DNA of 64,000 nt from Marinospirillum celere. GTDB taxonomy: Bacteria; Pseudomonadota; Gammaproteobacteria; Pseudomonadales; Halomonadaceae. Each line of letters opens with the position of its first letter. The first letter of the stretch is position 1. A program made the position numbers and the translations under genes. Below are positions 53,190-62,114 of this stretch, piece after piece. The stretch covers positions 62,001 through 126,000 of the forward strand of contig NZ_FOLH01000002.1 of the NCBI RefSeq assembly GCF_900112235.1. The letters run 5' to 3'. The notes under the pieces are model-generated. The model had not been told where the DNA came from and did not search any database. It was given only the letters and a program-made list of their open reading frames with translations.

Positions 53190-53299
53190 GTGTTTTTCCC
53201 GCTAAACTCAAGTGAAGTTTTAAGGCTCAGCTTAAGGGTTAACAGCCAAGCTGCCCAGCCTAAAAACAATTTTATTGATCTTAGCGAGCAGGCCAAGCC

Positions 53300-53869
53300 A
53301 TGAGAGCCTTACTCTTCTTTTTGGTTGTTTCTTTAACCCTGTCCTCTGGTTTAGCCAAAGCAGTAGCCTTGGATATCTACCTGGTTACTGGTGCTGGCTA
53401 CAGCGACTTTGACGGGAATGAAAACGCGCCAGGTGCCCAAGGGCAAGACGGGGTCAGTGATGCCAATTTCAGTTTAATGGCGGGCGTGGGCCTTAGTCTT
53501 GGTGAGCGCTGGACACTGGAAGCCAGCTATTTGGAGCAGGATCTGCTGCCAACCATTAATGATGCTTTTTATGGCGTTCGTGGCTCTGCTAAACGCTATC
53601 TTTTGAGTTATCGACAACCCTTGACGCAATGGCTACAGCTAGGCATTCGTGGCGGTGTTATTGATTGGGAATATGAAATCCGTCCACTTGCCATTAGTGG
53701 AACCCGCTGGGAAAGCCATTCAGGCACTGACCCCTATGCTGGCGTTTTCCTGCGTCTTGGTAGTGAAAGAGGTGGCTGGCTGCTAGGTTACGATTACAGC
53801 GATCATGACGGCCTTGAATACGCCCTCTTCTGGACAGGTTTTGAACTGGCATGGCGACTGTGGGATTAA
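53300..53869 (+). CDS. Small outer-membrane beta-barrel protein
   Basis: A 189-residue exported protein. Signal peptide up to about residue 22 (LAKAVA). The rest alternates hydrophobic and polar residues in about eight strands (FSLMAGVGLSLG, WTLEASYLEQD, KRYLLSYRQPL, LQLGIRGGVIDWEYEI, GWLLGYDYSDH) and ends FELAWRLWD, an aromatic-rich C-terminus suited to Bam recognition. It resembles the OmpA-like/OmpW-sized barrels, without a clear subfamily. It is divergent from pncC. Confidence 0.75.
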   Translation: MRALLFFLVVSLTLSSGLAKAVALDIYLVTGAGYSDFDGNENAPGAQGQDGVSDANFSLMAGVGLSLGERWTLEASYLEQDLLPTINDAFYGVRGSAKRYLLSYRQPLTQWLQLGIRGGVIDWEYEIRPLAISGTRWESHSGTDPYAGVFLRLGSERGGWLLGYDYSDHDGLEYALFWTGFELAWRLWD

Positions 53870-53899
53870 GGTTTTTGTGCCTCTTTAATTAAGCACCCG

Positions 53900-54034
53900 T
53901 TAGTTAAGTATCCAGTCTTCACGCATCTTGCGATAGAGCCGCACCTGCCGGTTATGAAACTCATGTTTCTGAAAATTGAAAGCTTCCTGCTGCCTAGCGT
54001 TCAATCGTGAGTAGTCGATTCTAGTGAGCTTCAT
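53900..54034 (-). pseudogene. 44-codon ORF, probable gene remnant
   Basis: A short reading frame too small for usual gene finders: ATG at 54034, stop at 53900. It begins MKLTRIDYSRLNARQQEAFN, a start that I recall from longer hypothetical proteins of 150 residues or so, but then runs into an unrelated-looking basic tail (RQVRLYRKMREDWILN) and stops. That suggests a gene cut down by deletion or frameshift. The ribosome site is weak (TTGGTA). It could still be a real small protein. Confidence 0.4.
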
Positions 54035-54342
54035 TTTTTACCAAATATTCTTATTCACAAGACGTTTTCGTTATTCTTTGCCAACAAAAAAGCTGGCTTG
54101 GCTTTTAAGCTACTGCCTTGGGGAGTGGGTCGAGTGGTGACGCGCATCCTGCGGAGGTGGGGTGATCCTTGATATCTTTTTTAGCAAACAGGGCTTTGGC
54201 ATGCAAGTTGGCCCTTTGTCGGAAAAAGGTTTTGATGCCCTTCCCCGTGCAAGTTACCCTTAGGCGCTTGTTGTCGGGTCGTGAGTTTCTGTGAAGCTCT
54301 TAAGATTTTGATTCGAATGGATAAATTTACGGTAAGGCCTTG
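54035..54342. other. Gene-free region upstream of mutS
   Basis: These 308 bases hold no convincing ORF on either strand. There is a GC-rich island at about 54120-54170 and a near-direct repeat TGCAAGTT (54202-54209 and 54249-54255 with one base shift). I recognise no known RNA. Together with the adjacent remnant it looks like a site of past insertion or deletion. Confidence 0.4.
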
Positions 54343-56940
54343 ATGTCAGAAGAAGAATATAGCAACCACACGCCCATGATGCGCCAATACTTAAAGATAA
54401 AGCGGGAGTATCCGACGACTCTAGTTTTTTATCGAATGGGTGATTTTTACGAATTATTTTTTGACGATGCCAAGCAGGCTGCCCGTTTACTGGATATTAC
54501 CCTAACCCAGCGCGGCCAGTCCGGTGGTCAGCCAATTCCTATGGCTGGCATTCCTTACCATGCTGCTGAGGGTTATTTGGCCCGTTTGGTGCGGGCAGGC
54601 TTGTCAGTCGCTATCTGTGAGCAGTTGGGTGATCCTGCAACCAGCAAGGGTCCGGTGGAGCGCCAGGTGGTTCGTATCGTGACTCCAGGTACGCTAACCG
54701 ATGAAGCCCTGCTGGATGAGCGCCGTGACAATCTGCTGGTTGCCTTTTATCAGCAAGACACTGAGTATGGTTTTGCCAGCCTGGATTTGGCCAGTGGCCG
54801 CTTTGTGGTGAGTGAAACCCGTGATGCCAGTCAGCTGGAAACCACCCTGGCCCGTTTGTCGCCATCAGAATTACTGGTCGATGAAATGGCGAGCCTGCCC
54901 AAGGGTTGGTCAGAGTTTTCAGGGTTACGCCGCCTGTCGCCCTGGCAGTTTGATGAAGAAACAGCCCGACGCAAATTGGTTGAGCAGTTTGCGGTTCAGG
55001 ATCTGCGTGGCTTTGGTTGTGAACACCTGCACCCCGCATTAGCCGCGGCTGGCGCCTTATTGGAATATGCCAAGGAAACCCAAAAGTCAGCCCTGCCTCA
55101 TCTGCGCTCCTTGGTTCTTGAAGACGAAGAAGACACTCTTTTAATGGATGCGGCCAGTCGTCGTAATCTGGAGCTGGATACCAATCTGTCGGGTGGCAGT
55201 GAGCACACGCTTTTTCAGGTTCTGGATGCAACAGCAACACCTATGGGTTCACGGCTGTTAAGGCGCTGGCTGCATCGGCCTTTACGCGATCAGGCCCGTT
55301 TAAAAGAACGCCAGGAAGCTATTCAGGAATTAATGAATTTGGCCTGTGACCTGGAGTTAGGTGAACCCCTGAAAGCAATAGGCGACCTGGAACGAATTTT
55401 GTCTCGGGTAGCTCTGCGTTCAGCTCGCCCCCGAGATTTATCTCGCCTTCGCGATGCTTTGCTGGCGCTGCCGGACTTAAAAAGCCAGTTGGCTGATTTG
55501 CAAGCCCCTTTGCTAGTTGAGCTAAACGCTCAGTTAGAACCCCTGCCCGAGTTGGCCGAGCAATTGAACAAGGCACTGATTGAAAATCCACCAGTGATTA
55601 TCCGTGATGGCGGAGTGATTGCCACTGGCTACGATGAAGAACTGGATGAGCTGAGGGCACTGCGTGAAAATGCCGGCGGCTTTTTACTGGATCTGGAAAA
55701 CCGCGAGAAAGAACGCACAGGCCTTTCCACTCTCAAAGTGGGTTATAACCGGGTGCATGGCTACTATATTGAGATCAGTCGTGCCCAGTCAGATCAAGCT
55801 CCGGTTGAATATCAGCGCCGTCAGACGCTAAAAAATGCCGAGCGTTTTATCACCCCTGAATTGAAAGTCTTTGAAGACAAGGCCCTGTCCAGCCAGAGCC
55901 GGGCCCTTGCTCGTGAAAAACAGCTCTATGAAGAACTCTTGGATGTTTTGAATGAGCAGCTGGGCAGCCTGCAGATGACGGCTGCCGCTCTGGCGCAACT
56001 GGATGTTCTACAAAACTTGGCTGAACGTGCCACCAGCCTCAACTGGTGTCTTCCTCAACTGACTGAAGAAGAAGGGTTGAGTATTAAAGAAGGGCGACAT
56101 CCCGTTGTGGAACAGGTGGTGACCGATCCTTTTGTTGCCAATGATCTGGAATTTGATCCTGGTTCGCGCATGCTGGTTATAACTGGCCCCAATATGGGCG
56201 GTAAATCCACCTATATGCGTCAAATTGCTTTGATCACCCTGCTGGCTTATATCGGCTCTGCTGTCCCTGCCCGAGAAGCTCGGCTTGGCCCGGTAGATCG
56301 CATCTTTACGCGCATAGGGGCTTCAGATGATTTGGCTTCAGGGCGCTCAACCTTTATGGTGGAAATGACCGAAACCGCCAATATTCTGCACAATGCCACC
56401 CGCCAAAGCCTGGTTTTGATGGATGAAGTGGGTCGGGGAACCTCTACCTTTGATGGCCTGTCCCTGGCCTGGGCTTGTGCTGAACAGCTTGCTGACTTGG
56501 GCGCCTGGACACTCTTTGCAACCCACTACTTTGAACTCACCACCCTGGCCGATGAACTGGAAACCGTGGTTAACGTTCACCTTTCAGCCAGTGAATATGC
56601 TGAGCAACTGATCTTCATGCACAAGGTGGAGCCCGGCCCTGCCAGCCAGAGTTATGGTTTGCAGGTGGCTCGCTTGGCAGGCGTGCCTGAACCGGTGATT
56701 CAACGTGCCAGAGAACGTCTGACCCAGTTAGAAAAACAGGAAGTGCAAGACCGCCAGGCAAGTGCGGCTTATCAACAGGCCCAACCTTTAAAAGAAGAGC
56801 CCCAACCCTGGCAGCCGGACATGTTTGCTGGCCAGCCGCATCCAGTGGTTGAAGAACTTAGCCAGCTGGTACCGGATGATCTGACCCCCCGCCAAGCGCT
56901 GGAGCTGCTTTATCAACTGCAGATCAAAGCCAAAAGCTGA
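54343..56940 (+). CDS. mutS: DNA mismatch repair protein MutS
   Basis: An 865-residue mismatch sensor. The N-terminal mismatch-binding domain has [16 protein letters not shown] with the Phe-x-Glu wedge. Connector, core and clamp domains follow ([33 protein letters not shown]). The ATPase has Walker [41 protein letters not shown] and FATHYFELT. The C-terminal helix for tetramer contacts is present. ATG 54343 follows AAGG with 6-base spacing; an adjacent in-frame TTG at 54340 is less likely. Confidence 0.98.
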   Translation: MSEEEYSNHTPMMRQYLKIKREYPTTLVFYRMGDFYELFFDDAKQAARLLDITLTQRGQSGGQPIPMAGIPYHAAEGYLARLVRAGLSVAICEQLGDPATSKGPVERQVVRIVTPGTLTDEALLDERRDNLLVAFYQQDTEYGFASLDLASGRFVVSETRDASQLETTLARLSPSELLVDEMASLPKGWSEFSGLRRLSPWQFDEETARRKLVEQFAVQDLRGFGCEHLHPALAAAGALLEYAKETQKSALPHLRSLVLEDEEDTLLMDAASRRNLELDTNLSGGSEHTLFQVLDATATPMGSRLLRRWLHRPLRDQARLKERQEAIQELMNLACDLELGEPLKAIGDLERILSRVALRSARPRDLSRLRDALLALPDLKSQLADLQAPLLVELNAQLEPLPELAEQLNKALIENPPVIIRDGGVIATGYDEELDELRALRENAGGFLLDLENREKERTGLSTLKVGYNRVHGYYIEISRAQSDQAPVEYQRRQTLKNAERFITPELKVFEDKALSSQSRALAREKQLYEELLDVLNEQLGSLQMTAAALAQLDVLQNLAERATSLNWCLPQLTEEEGLSIKEGRHPVVEQVVTDPFVANDLEFDPGSRMLVITGPNMGGKSTYMRQIALITLLAYIGSAVPAREARLGPVDRIFTRIGASDDLASGRSTFMVEMTETANILHNATRQSLVLMDEVGRGTSTFDGLSLAWACAEQLADLGAWTLFATHYFELTTLADELETVVNVHLSASEYAEQLIFMHKVEPGPASQSYGLQVARLAGVPEPVIQRARERLTQLEKQEVQDRQASAAYQQAQPLKEEPQPWQPDMFAGQPHPVVEELSQLVPDDLTPRQALELLYQLQIKAKS

Positions 56941-57006
56941 AAAAATGCAAATAGCAGTCTAGAATGGCGGGTTAAACGCTTGAGAAAAGCTGTGTAACTG
57001 GATACG

Positions 57007-57080
57007 AACTTGCCCGGACGCGTGAATACATCCCTGTAAGCTCTGAACACGACTTCCTGTCGTGTACAGCCGGGCAAGTT
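57007..57080. repeat. Structured intergenic repeat, copy 1
   Basis: An outer perfect 11-bp stem, AACTTGCCCGG (57007-57017) / CCGGGCAAGTT (57070-57080), encloses a 31-base core that starts GGACGCGTGAATACATCC at 57016, and an inner hairpin ACACGAC/GTCGTGT (57047-57065) with loop TTCCT. The same core and loop occur at 61935. It lies between mutS and fdxA. Such GGACGCGTGAATACATCCCT elements are, from memory, scattered in several marine gammaproteobacteria. Confidence 0.8.
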
Positions 57081-57156
57081 GCATCCAGTACTCAGCCCGA
57101 GAATGGTTGCTTGACTTCGGGTTTAGCGCCAAGCCGAGAATAGATGGGAGAAGAAA

Positions 57157-57480
57157 GTGACCTTTGTCGTAACTGAAAACTGTATTCGCTGTAAATATAC
57201 CGACTGTGTAGAAGTTTGCCCGGTCGATTGCTTCTATGAAGGCCCTAATTTTTTGGTCATTCACCCGGATGAGTGTATTGACTGCGCCCTTTGTGAACCT
57301 GAATGTCCTGCCGAGGCTATTTTTTCTGAAGATGAATTACCGGCAGGGCAAGAAAAGTTCATCCAGCTCAATGCTGAGCTTTCTGAAGTCTGGCCTAATA
57401 TTAGTGAACAAAAAGACCCCTTGCCTGATGCAGCAGACTGGGACGGCAAGCCAGACAAAATTCAGTATCTTGAAAAATAA
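57157..57480 (+). CDS. fdxA: Seven-iron ferredoxin FdxA
   Basis: A 107-residue ferredoxin with a [3Fe-4S] and a [4Fe-4S] cluster. Cysteines are arranged as [17 protein letters not shown] near the N-terminus and [12 protein letters not shown] at about 39-50. The C-terminal extension with [17 protein letters not shown] is typical of the Azotobacter-type FdxA. GTG start after GGGAGAAG. mutS-fdxA adjacency is common in pseudomonads and relatives. Confidence 0.96.
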   Translation: MTFVVTENCIRCKYTDCVEVCPVDCFYEGPNFLVIHPDECIDCALCEPECPAEAIFSEDELPAGQEKFIQLNAELSEVWPNISEQKDPLPDAADWDGKPDKIQYLEK

Positions 57481-57491
57481 GGAAAATAACC

Positions 57492-57836
57492 ATGCAAGAC
57501 TGTCTATTTTGTAAGATTGTTGAGCGTGAAATTCCAGCTAAAATTGTTTACGAAGATGAGCAGGTGCTGGCTTTTCATGATATCGACCCCAAGGCACCGA
57601 CCCATATTCTGATTATCCCCAAGCGTCATATTACGACCTTGAATGATTTGACTGAAGAGGATGCTGCTCTGGTGGGGCGCTTACAGGTTACCGCTGCCAA
57701 GCTGGCCAAAGAAATGGGTTTTGCTGAGCAGGGTTACCGAATTGTCATGAACTGCAATGAAGATGGCGGTCAAACGGTTTGGCATATTCACATGCACTTG
57801 CTTGCTGGACGAAGCCTGACCTGGCCACCAGGCTGA
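57492..57836 (+). CDS. HIT family protein (HinT-like)
   Basis: A 114-residue nucleotide-binding hydrolase. CLFCKIVEREIPAKIVYEDEQ at the start and the histidine triad WHIHMHLLAGR near the end are characteristic. HinT enzymes cleave AMP-lysine-type phosphoramidates. It follows fdxA by 11 bases with an AAGGA site, so the two share a transcript. Confidence 0.94.
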   Translation: MQDCLFCKIVEREIPAKIVYEDEQVLAFHDIDPKAPTHILIIPKRHITTLNDLTEEDAALVGRLQVTAAKLAKEMGFAEQGYRIVMNCNEDGGQTVWHIHMHLLAGRSLTWPPG

Positions 57837-57907
57837 TCTTTTTATTCTGATCACCAGTTAAGGGGTTGGCGGTTGCGGAAATTTTCAAACTTTAAGGAAA
57901 GATGACC

Positions 57908-58882
57908 ATGAATGATGCGATAAAGAAAGTACTGGCTCCCCATGCTTTGGAAGTCACTGACGTTAAGCATTATCAGTTGGAAAAAATTCTGCAACAGGCC
58001 AAGGATGCGCCCCCCGTTCCTACAGCCGTGGTGCATCCGGTTGATTTCAATAGCCTGGATGGTGCCTTGGAAGCTGCTGAAGCCAATATTATTATTCCAA
58101 TTTTTGTGGGTCCTGAATCGAAAATTCGTCAGGTTGCCAAGGAAAATAACCTTGACCTGAAGGACTATCCGATCATCGACACCGAACACAGCCATGAAGC
58201 AGCTGAAAAAGCGGTCGAAATGGCCAAGTGTGGCGATGTTCATGCACTAATGAAAGGTAAGTTGGGTACTTCCGAACTCTTGGGCGCGGTCATTTCTAAA
58301 ACGGGCGGTCTGCGTACTGAACGCAGGCTGTCGCATGTTTTTGTGATGGATGTTCCCAGCTATCACAAAAGTCTATTTATTACCGATGCTGCCATAAGTA
58401 TTGCGCCTAACCTGATGGAAAAGCGCGATATTTTGCAAAATGCCATAGATTGCGCTCATGCCCTGGGCGTGGATTTACCTAAAGCCGCTATTCTTTCTGC
58501 GGTGGAAAAGGTCAAACCCAATATTCAATCAACACTGGATGCTGCGGCCCTTTGCAAGATGCTGGATCGGGGGCAGATCACTGGTGCGCTTGTGGACGGG
58601 CCTCTGGCTTTTGATAATGCTATTTCGCGTGAAGCTGCCGAAGATAAAGGTATCAAATCCCCTGTACCTGGGGATGTTGATATTCTGATGGCGCCGGATT
58701 TGGAGTCGGCCAATATGTTTGCCAAGCAGCTTCAGTACCTGGCGAATGCCAAAGCTGCAGGTATTGTAATGGGTGCCCGAGTTCCGATCATTTTGACCAG
58801 TCGAGCAGCCAAGTCGCTGGAGCGTCTTTCTTCCTGTGCTGTAGCGGTTATGGTGGCACGCAAAATGGGTCGCCTGGAGTAA
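57908..58882 (+). CDS. Phosphate acetyl/butyryltransferase family protein
   Basis: A 324-residue PTA_PTB-domain enzyme, which swaps CoA and phosphate on an acyl group. ALEAAEANIIIPIFVGPESKI, MKGKLGTSELLGAVI, KRDILQNAIDCAHALG, GPLAFDNAISREAAEDKGIKS and a final YLANAKAAGIVMGARVPIILTSRA fit the family. It pairs with acetate kinase 4 bases downstream, so acetyl-CoA to acetate with ATP gain (or the reverse) is the likely role; acetyl against butyryl specificity is not clear. ATG 57908 has AAGGA at 9-base spacing; ATG 57902 is too close to it. Confidence 0.88.
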   Translation: MNDAIKKVLAPHALEVTDVKHYQLEKILQQAKDAPPVPTAVVHPVDFNSLDGALEAAEANIIIPIFVGPESKIRQVAKENNLDLKDYPIIDTEHSHEAAEKAVEMAKCGDVHALMKGKLGTSELLGAVISKTGGLRTERRLSHVFVMDVPSYHKSLFITDAAISIAPNLMEKRDILQNAIDCAHALGVDLPKAAILSAVEKVKPNIQSTLDAAALCKMLDRGQITGALVDGPLAFDNAISREAAEDKGIKSPVPGDVDILMAPDLESANMFAKQLQYLANAKAAGIVMGARVPIILTSRAAKSLERLSSCAVAVMVARKMGRLE

Positions 58883-58886
58883 GCTT

Positions 58887-60119
58887 ATGAGCACTAAAAC
58901 ACAAATGATTTTAATTGTTAACGCGGGTTCTTCCAGCCTGAAGTGCTCCCTGTTTGATGTTCAGGGTAGCGAAGTGGGTCAACACTTTCGCGTTAAGGTA
59001 GCCAACCTCAAAGGCCCTGCACGCCTGGAAATCTACGACCACAGTGAAAATTCAGATGGAGTACTGGTCGACAAGGAAACCCTTGATAAAGAGCAGCTGG
59101 ATGTTGCTAACAACCAGGCCCATGCCAATGCGTTAAAAGTCATTCTCGATTGGATCAGTAAAAACACTCCGCAATATGAAGTGGCTTGGGTTGGACATAG
59201 GGTCGTCCATGGTGGTGACCGCTATTCAAATCCGGTGATCGTTGATTCTCAGGTATTGGATTTCCTAGAAACTCTGGTTCCTCTGGCTCCTTTGCATCAG
59301 CCTTATAACCTCAAGCTGATACACCTGTGCCGTGAGTTCCTGCCCGAATGCCCTCAGGTCGCTTGTTTCGATACGGCCTTTCACACCAGCATCCCCAAGG
59401 TGGCACAAGAATTTGCCATTCCGCGTAAATACACCGAAGAGGGTGTGCGCCGCTATGGTTTTCATGGCCTTTCCTACGAATACATCCTCGACAAGCTAGG
59501 CCGACTGGATGCAGAACTGGCCCAGAAAAAGCTTCTGGTTGCACACCTGGGTGCAGGCAGCTCCATGTCTGCGATTGAGCAAGGCAAGAGCCGAGCATCG
59601 ACCATGGGCTTTACCGCAGTTGAAGGCTTGCCTATGGGAACGCGCTCTGGCCAATTGGACCCTGGGGTACTTCTCTACCTGATGCAGGAAAAAGGTATGG
59701 ATGCCAAAGCTTTGGAGCAGATGCTGTATAAGGAATGCGGCTGGTATGGTGTTTCTGGTGGTATTGCTTCGGAAATGCTGGCGCTCAAGCAGTCAGATGA
59801 TCCTAACGCCAAGGCGGCCATTGATATGTTTATCTACCGCATTGCACGTGAAAGCGGCTCCCTGGCGGCAGCCTTGGGTGGCGTGGACGTTATGGTGTTT
59901 ACTGGTGGTGTCGGTGAAAATGATGCTGACTTGCGCGCAGCAGTGGTTGAACAGAATGCTTGGCTGGGTATGAAAATTGACTCTCGTCGTAACCAGGCCA
60001 ATGAATACCTGATCTCAGCCGATGACAGCCGGGTTAAAATTTTTGCTATTCCAACCAATGAAGAAAAAATGATAGCCCGACATACTTTGAAACAGCTGGA
60101 GGCTTCCCCATGTCCCTGA
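58887..60119 (+). CDS. ackA: Acetate/propionate kinase
   Basis: A 410-residue ASKHA-fold kinase that makes ATP from acetyl phosphate. [16 protein letters not shown] (phosphate 1), [38 protein letters not shown] and the late [14 protein letters not shown] are all present. Its last 10 bases overlap the coq7 start, so the two are coupled. Phosphotransacetylase partner upstream. Confidence 0.95.
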   Translation: MSTKTQMILIVNAGSSSLKCSLFDVQGSEVGQHFRVKVANLKGPARLEIYDHSENSDGVLVDKETLDKEQLDVANNQAHANALKVILDWISKNTPQYEVAWVGHRVVHGGDRYSNPVIVDSQVLDFLETLVPLAPLHQPYNLKLIHLCREFLPECPQVACFDTAFHTSIPKVAQEFAIPRKYTEEGVRRYGFHGLSYEYILDKLGRLDAELAQKKLLVAHLGAGSSMSAIEQGKSRASTMGFTAVEGLPMGTRSGQLDPGVLLYLMQEKGMDAKALEQMLYKECGWYGVSGGIASEMLALKQSDDPNAKAAIDMFIYRIARESGSLAAALGGVDVMVFTGGVGENDADLRAAVVEQNAWLGMKIDSRRNQANEYLISADDSRVKIFAIPTNEEKMIARHTLKQLEASPCP

Positions 60120-60757
60120 CACGTCAACCCAGCCCCCTGGACCAGGCCATAGGCCAGTTTGATACGCTGCTGCGCACTCTGGTACCCAAGGCCGCACAGC
60201 CTTATCGTCCCAATCCCGCTTTACAGCATGAGCAGCCCGATCTGGATGAGGCTGAGCGTAAGCATGCTGCTGGTCTGATGCGAATTAACCACACTGGTGA
60301 AGTTTGTGCCCAGGCTCTTTATCAGGGGCAGGCCATGACGGCCAAATTGGAAGAAGTCCGTGATCAAATGACGCTGGCGGCTCAAGAAGAAATTGATCAC
60401 CTCGCCTGGTGTGATCAACGCCTGCAAGAGCTGGATAGCCGGACCAGCCTGTTAAACCCGCTTTTCTATGCTCTTTCTTTTGGGATAGGTGCTGCGGCTG
60501 GTAAAGCAGGCGATAAATACAGTCTGGGTTTTGTTGCTGCAACTGAAGATCAGGTTTGCCACCACCTGGAAGAACACTTTGAGTCCTTGCCTGCTCAGGA
60601 TGAGCGTTCACGGGCTATTTTGCGCCAGATGCATGAAGATGAAGCTCATCATGCTGACTGGGCACTCAAGGCCGGTGGTGTGGAATTTCCTACCCCAGTA
60701 AAAAAAGTGATGACTCTAATGTCAAAAGTGATGACTAAGAGCGTTTATCGTATATAA
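60110..60757 (+). CDS. coq7: Demethoxyubiquinone hydroxylase Coq7
   Basis: A 215-residue di-iron enzyme, an oxygen-dependent step of ubiquinone synthesis. Metal ligands lie in [43 protein letters not shown] and [12 protein letters not shown]. The start overlaps ackA by 10 bases. Presence of Coq7 points to aerobic respiration. The coupling with a pta-ackA pair is not usual in my knowledge. Confidence 0.95.
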   Translation: MSLTRQPSPLDQAIGQFDTLLRTLVPKAAQPYRPNPALQHEQPDLDEAERKHAAGLMRINHTGEVCAQALYQGQAMTAKLEEVRDQMTLAAQEEIDHLAWCDQRLQELDSRTSLLNPLFYALSFGIGAAAGKAGDKYSLGFVAATEDQVCHHLEEHFESLPAQDERSRAILRQMHEDEAHHADWALKAGGVEFPTPVKKVMTLMSKVMTKSVYRI

Positions 60758-60798
60758 TCGCGCGCTTTTTCAAGCTTCATCACTGCTGAGGTAAGTCG

Positions 60799-61896
60799 AT
60801 GCTCAAAACACCCTATTACCTGATCGATAAAAGCAAACTTAAGCGTAACCTGGAAACTATCGCCCGGGTTCGTGAAGAGTCAGGTGCTAAATCCTTGCTG
60901 GCGCTTAAATGCTTTGCGACCTGGGGTGTTTTTGATCTTATGCAGGAATACATGGATGGCACCACTTCTTCTTCCCTCTACGAAGTCAAACTCGGCAAGC
61001 AAAAGTTTGCCGGGGAAACCCATGCCTATAGCGTGGCCTATGCCGATGATGAAATTGAAGAAGTCCTGGCTCACAGTGACAAAATTATCTTCAATTCCAT
61101 CAGCCAATTAAAGCGTTTTGCCAAAGCTTCAGAAGGCAAAACTCGAGGTCTGAGAGTGAATCCTGGTGTTAGCTCTTCAGACTTTACCCTGGCTGACCCG
61201 GCTCGTCCGCACAGCCGTTTGGGTGAACACAACCCAGACCAAATTGCAGAAGTTCTGGATCAGGTTTCAGGCTTTATGTTTCACAACAACTGTGAAAACG
61301 CTTCTTTTGAACGCTTTGATGAAATGCTGCAGGTGATTGAAAACCGCTTTGGTCATCTGCTGAAAAAAGTGCAATGGGTCAGCCTGGGTGGTGGTATTCA
61401 CTTTACTGGCGAAGGCTATCCGCTGGAGCGTTTTTGTCAGCGCCTGAAAGCCTTTGCTGACAGCTACTCTGTTCAGGTTTACTTGGAACCGGGTGAGGCA
61501 GCCATAACCAACTCCACTAGTTTGGAAGTTACCGTTCTGGATTTGCTCAATAATGGTAAAGAGCTGGCTATAGTGGATTCTTCCATTGAAGCCCATATGC
61601 TGGACCTGTTGATCTACCGTGAAACAGCCAAGTTGGAACCCAATCAAGGTGAGTACAGCTACCAGATTTGTGGTAAGTCCTGCCTGGCTGGAGATATTTT
61701 TGGAGACTTCCAGTTTGAAAAACCGCTGCAAATTGGTGATCGCCTGTCGTTTCAGGATGCAGCTGGTTATACAATGGTCAAGAAAAACTGGTTCAATGGC
61801 GTGAAAATGCCTTCTATTGTCGTGAAAAATCTGGATGGCAGTCTTGAGGTCACCAGGGAGTTTACCTACGATGATTTTGTGCAGGCTTTGTCCTAG
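60799..61896 (+). CDS. nspC: Carboxynorspermidine decarboxylase
   Basis: A 365-residue PLP enzyme of the alanine-racemase fold. It removes carbon dioxide from carboxynorspermidine or carboxyspermidine to yield norspermidine or spermidine. K37 in LLALKCFATWG is the PLP lysine; HNNCENASFERFD, YLEPGEAAITN and CGKSCLAGDIFGDF are diagnostic. GAGGT precedes the ATG. The synthase gene lies 218 bases downstream, with a structured repeat between. In Vibrio the synthase comes first; here the order is reversed. Confidence 0.95.
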   Translation: MLKTPYYLIDKSKLKRNLETIARVREESGAKSLLALKCFATWGVFDLMQEYMDGTTSSSLYEVKLGKQKFAGETHAYSVAYADDEIEEVLAHSDKIIFNSISQLKRFAKASEGKTRGLRVNPGVSSSDFTLADPARPHSRLGEHNPDQIAEVLDQVSGFMFHNNCENASFERFDEMLQVIENRFGHLLKKVQWVSLGGGIHFTGEGYPLERFCQRLKAFADSYSVQVYLEPGEAAITNSTSLEVTVLDLLNNGKELAIVDSSIEAHMLDLLIYRETAKLEPNQGEYSYQICGKSCLAGDIFGDFQFEKPLQIGDRLSFQDAAGYTMVKKNWFNGVKMPSIVVKNLDGSLEVTREFTYDDFVQALS

Positions 61897-61913
61897 TAGT
61901 AGCGACTTGTCCC

Positions 61914-62011
61914 GAGCAAGGAGCTTACCGGTCAGGACGCGTGAATACATCCCTGTAAGCTCTGACCACGACTTCCTGTCGTGGTCAGCCTGACCTAGTA
62001 ACACCTTGCTC
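61914..62011. repeat. Structured intergenic repeat, copy 2
   Basis: The same 31-base core (from GGACGCG at 61935) and TTCCT loop as at 57016. The arms differ from copy 1 but are still self-complementary: outer GAGCAAGG (61914-61921) / CCTTGCTC (62004-62011), middle GGTCAGG (61930-61936) / CCTGACC (61989-61995), and inner GACCACGAC (61964-61972) / GTCGTGGTC (61978-61986). It splits nspC from the carboxynorspermidine synthase gene. Confidence 0.8.
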
Positions 62012-62114
62012 TGAACTTCTGGTTCTTAGACTGAATTTTGAACTTACAAAAGCGTGCGACTCATCAAACGGAATCTCTGTTGAAACTTATTTAATAGTGG
62101 AGTGATGTCTGGAA

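Noticed and set aside
54202..54262. Near-direct repeat TGCAAGTT followed by a C-rich stretch, twice upstream of mutS
   Set aside because: Only eight bases are shared cleanly; this can occur by chance and no further copy is seen.
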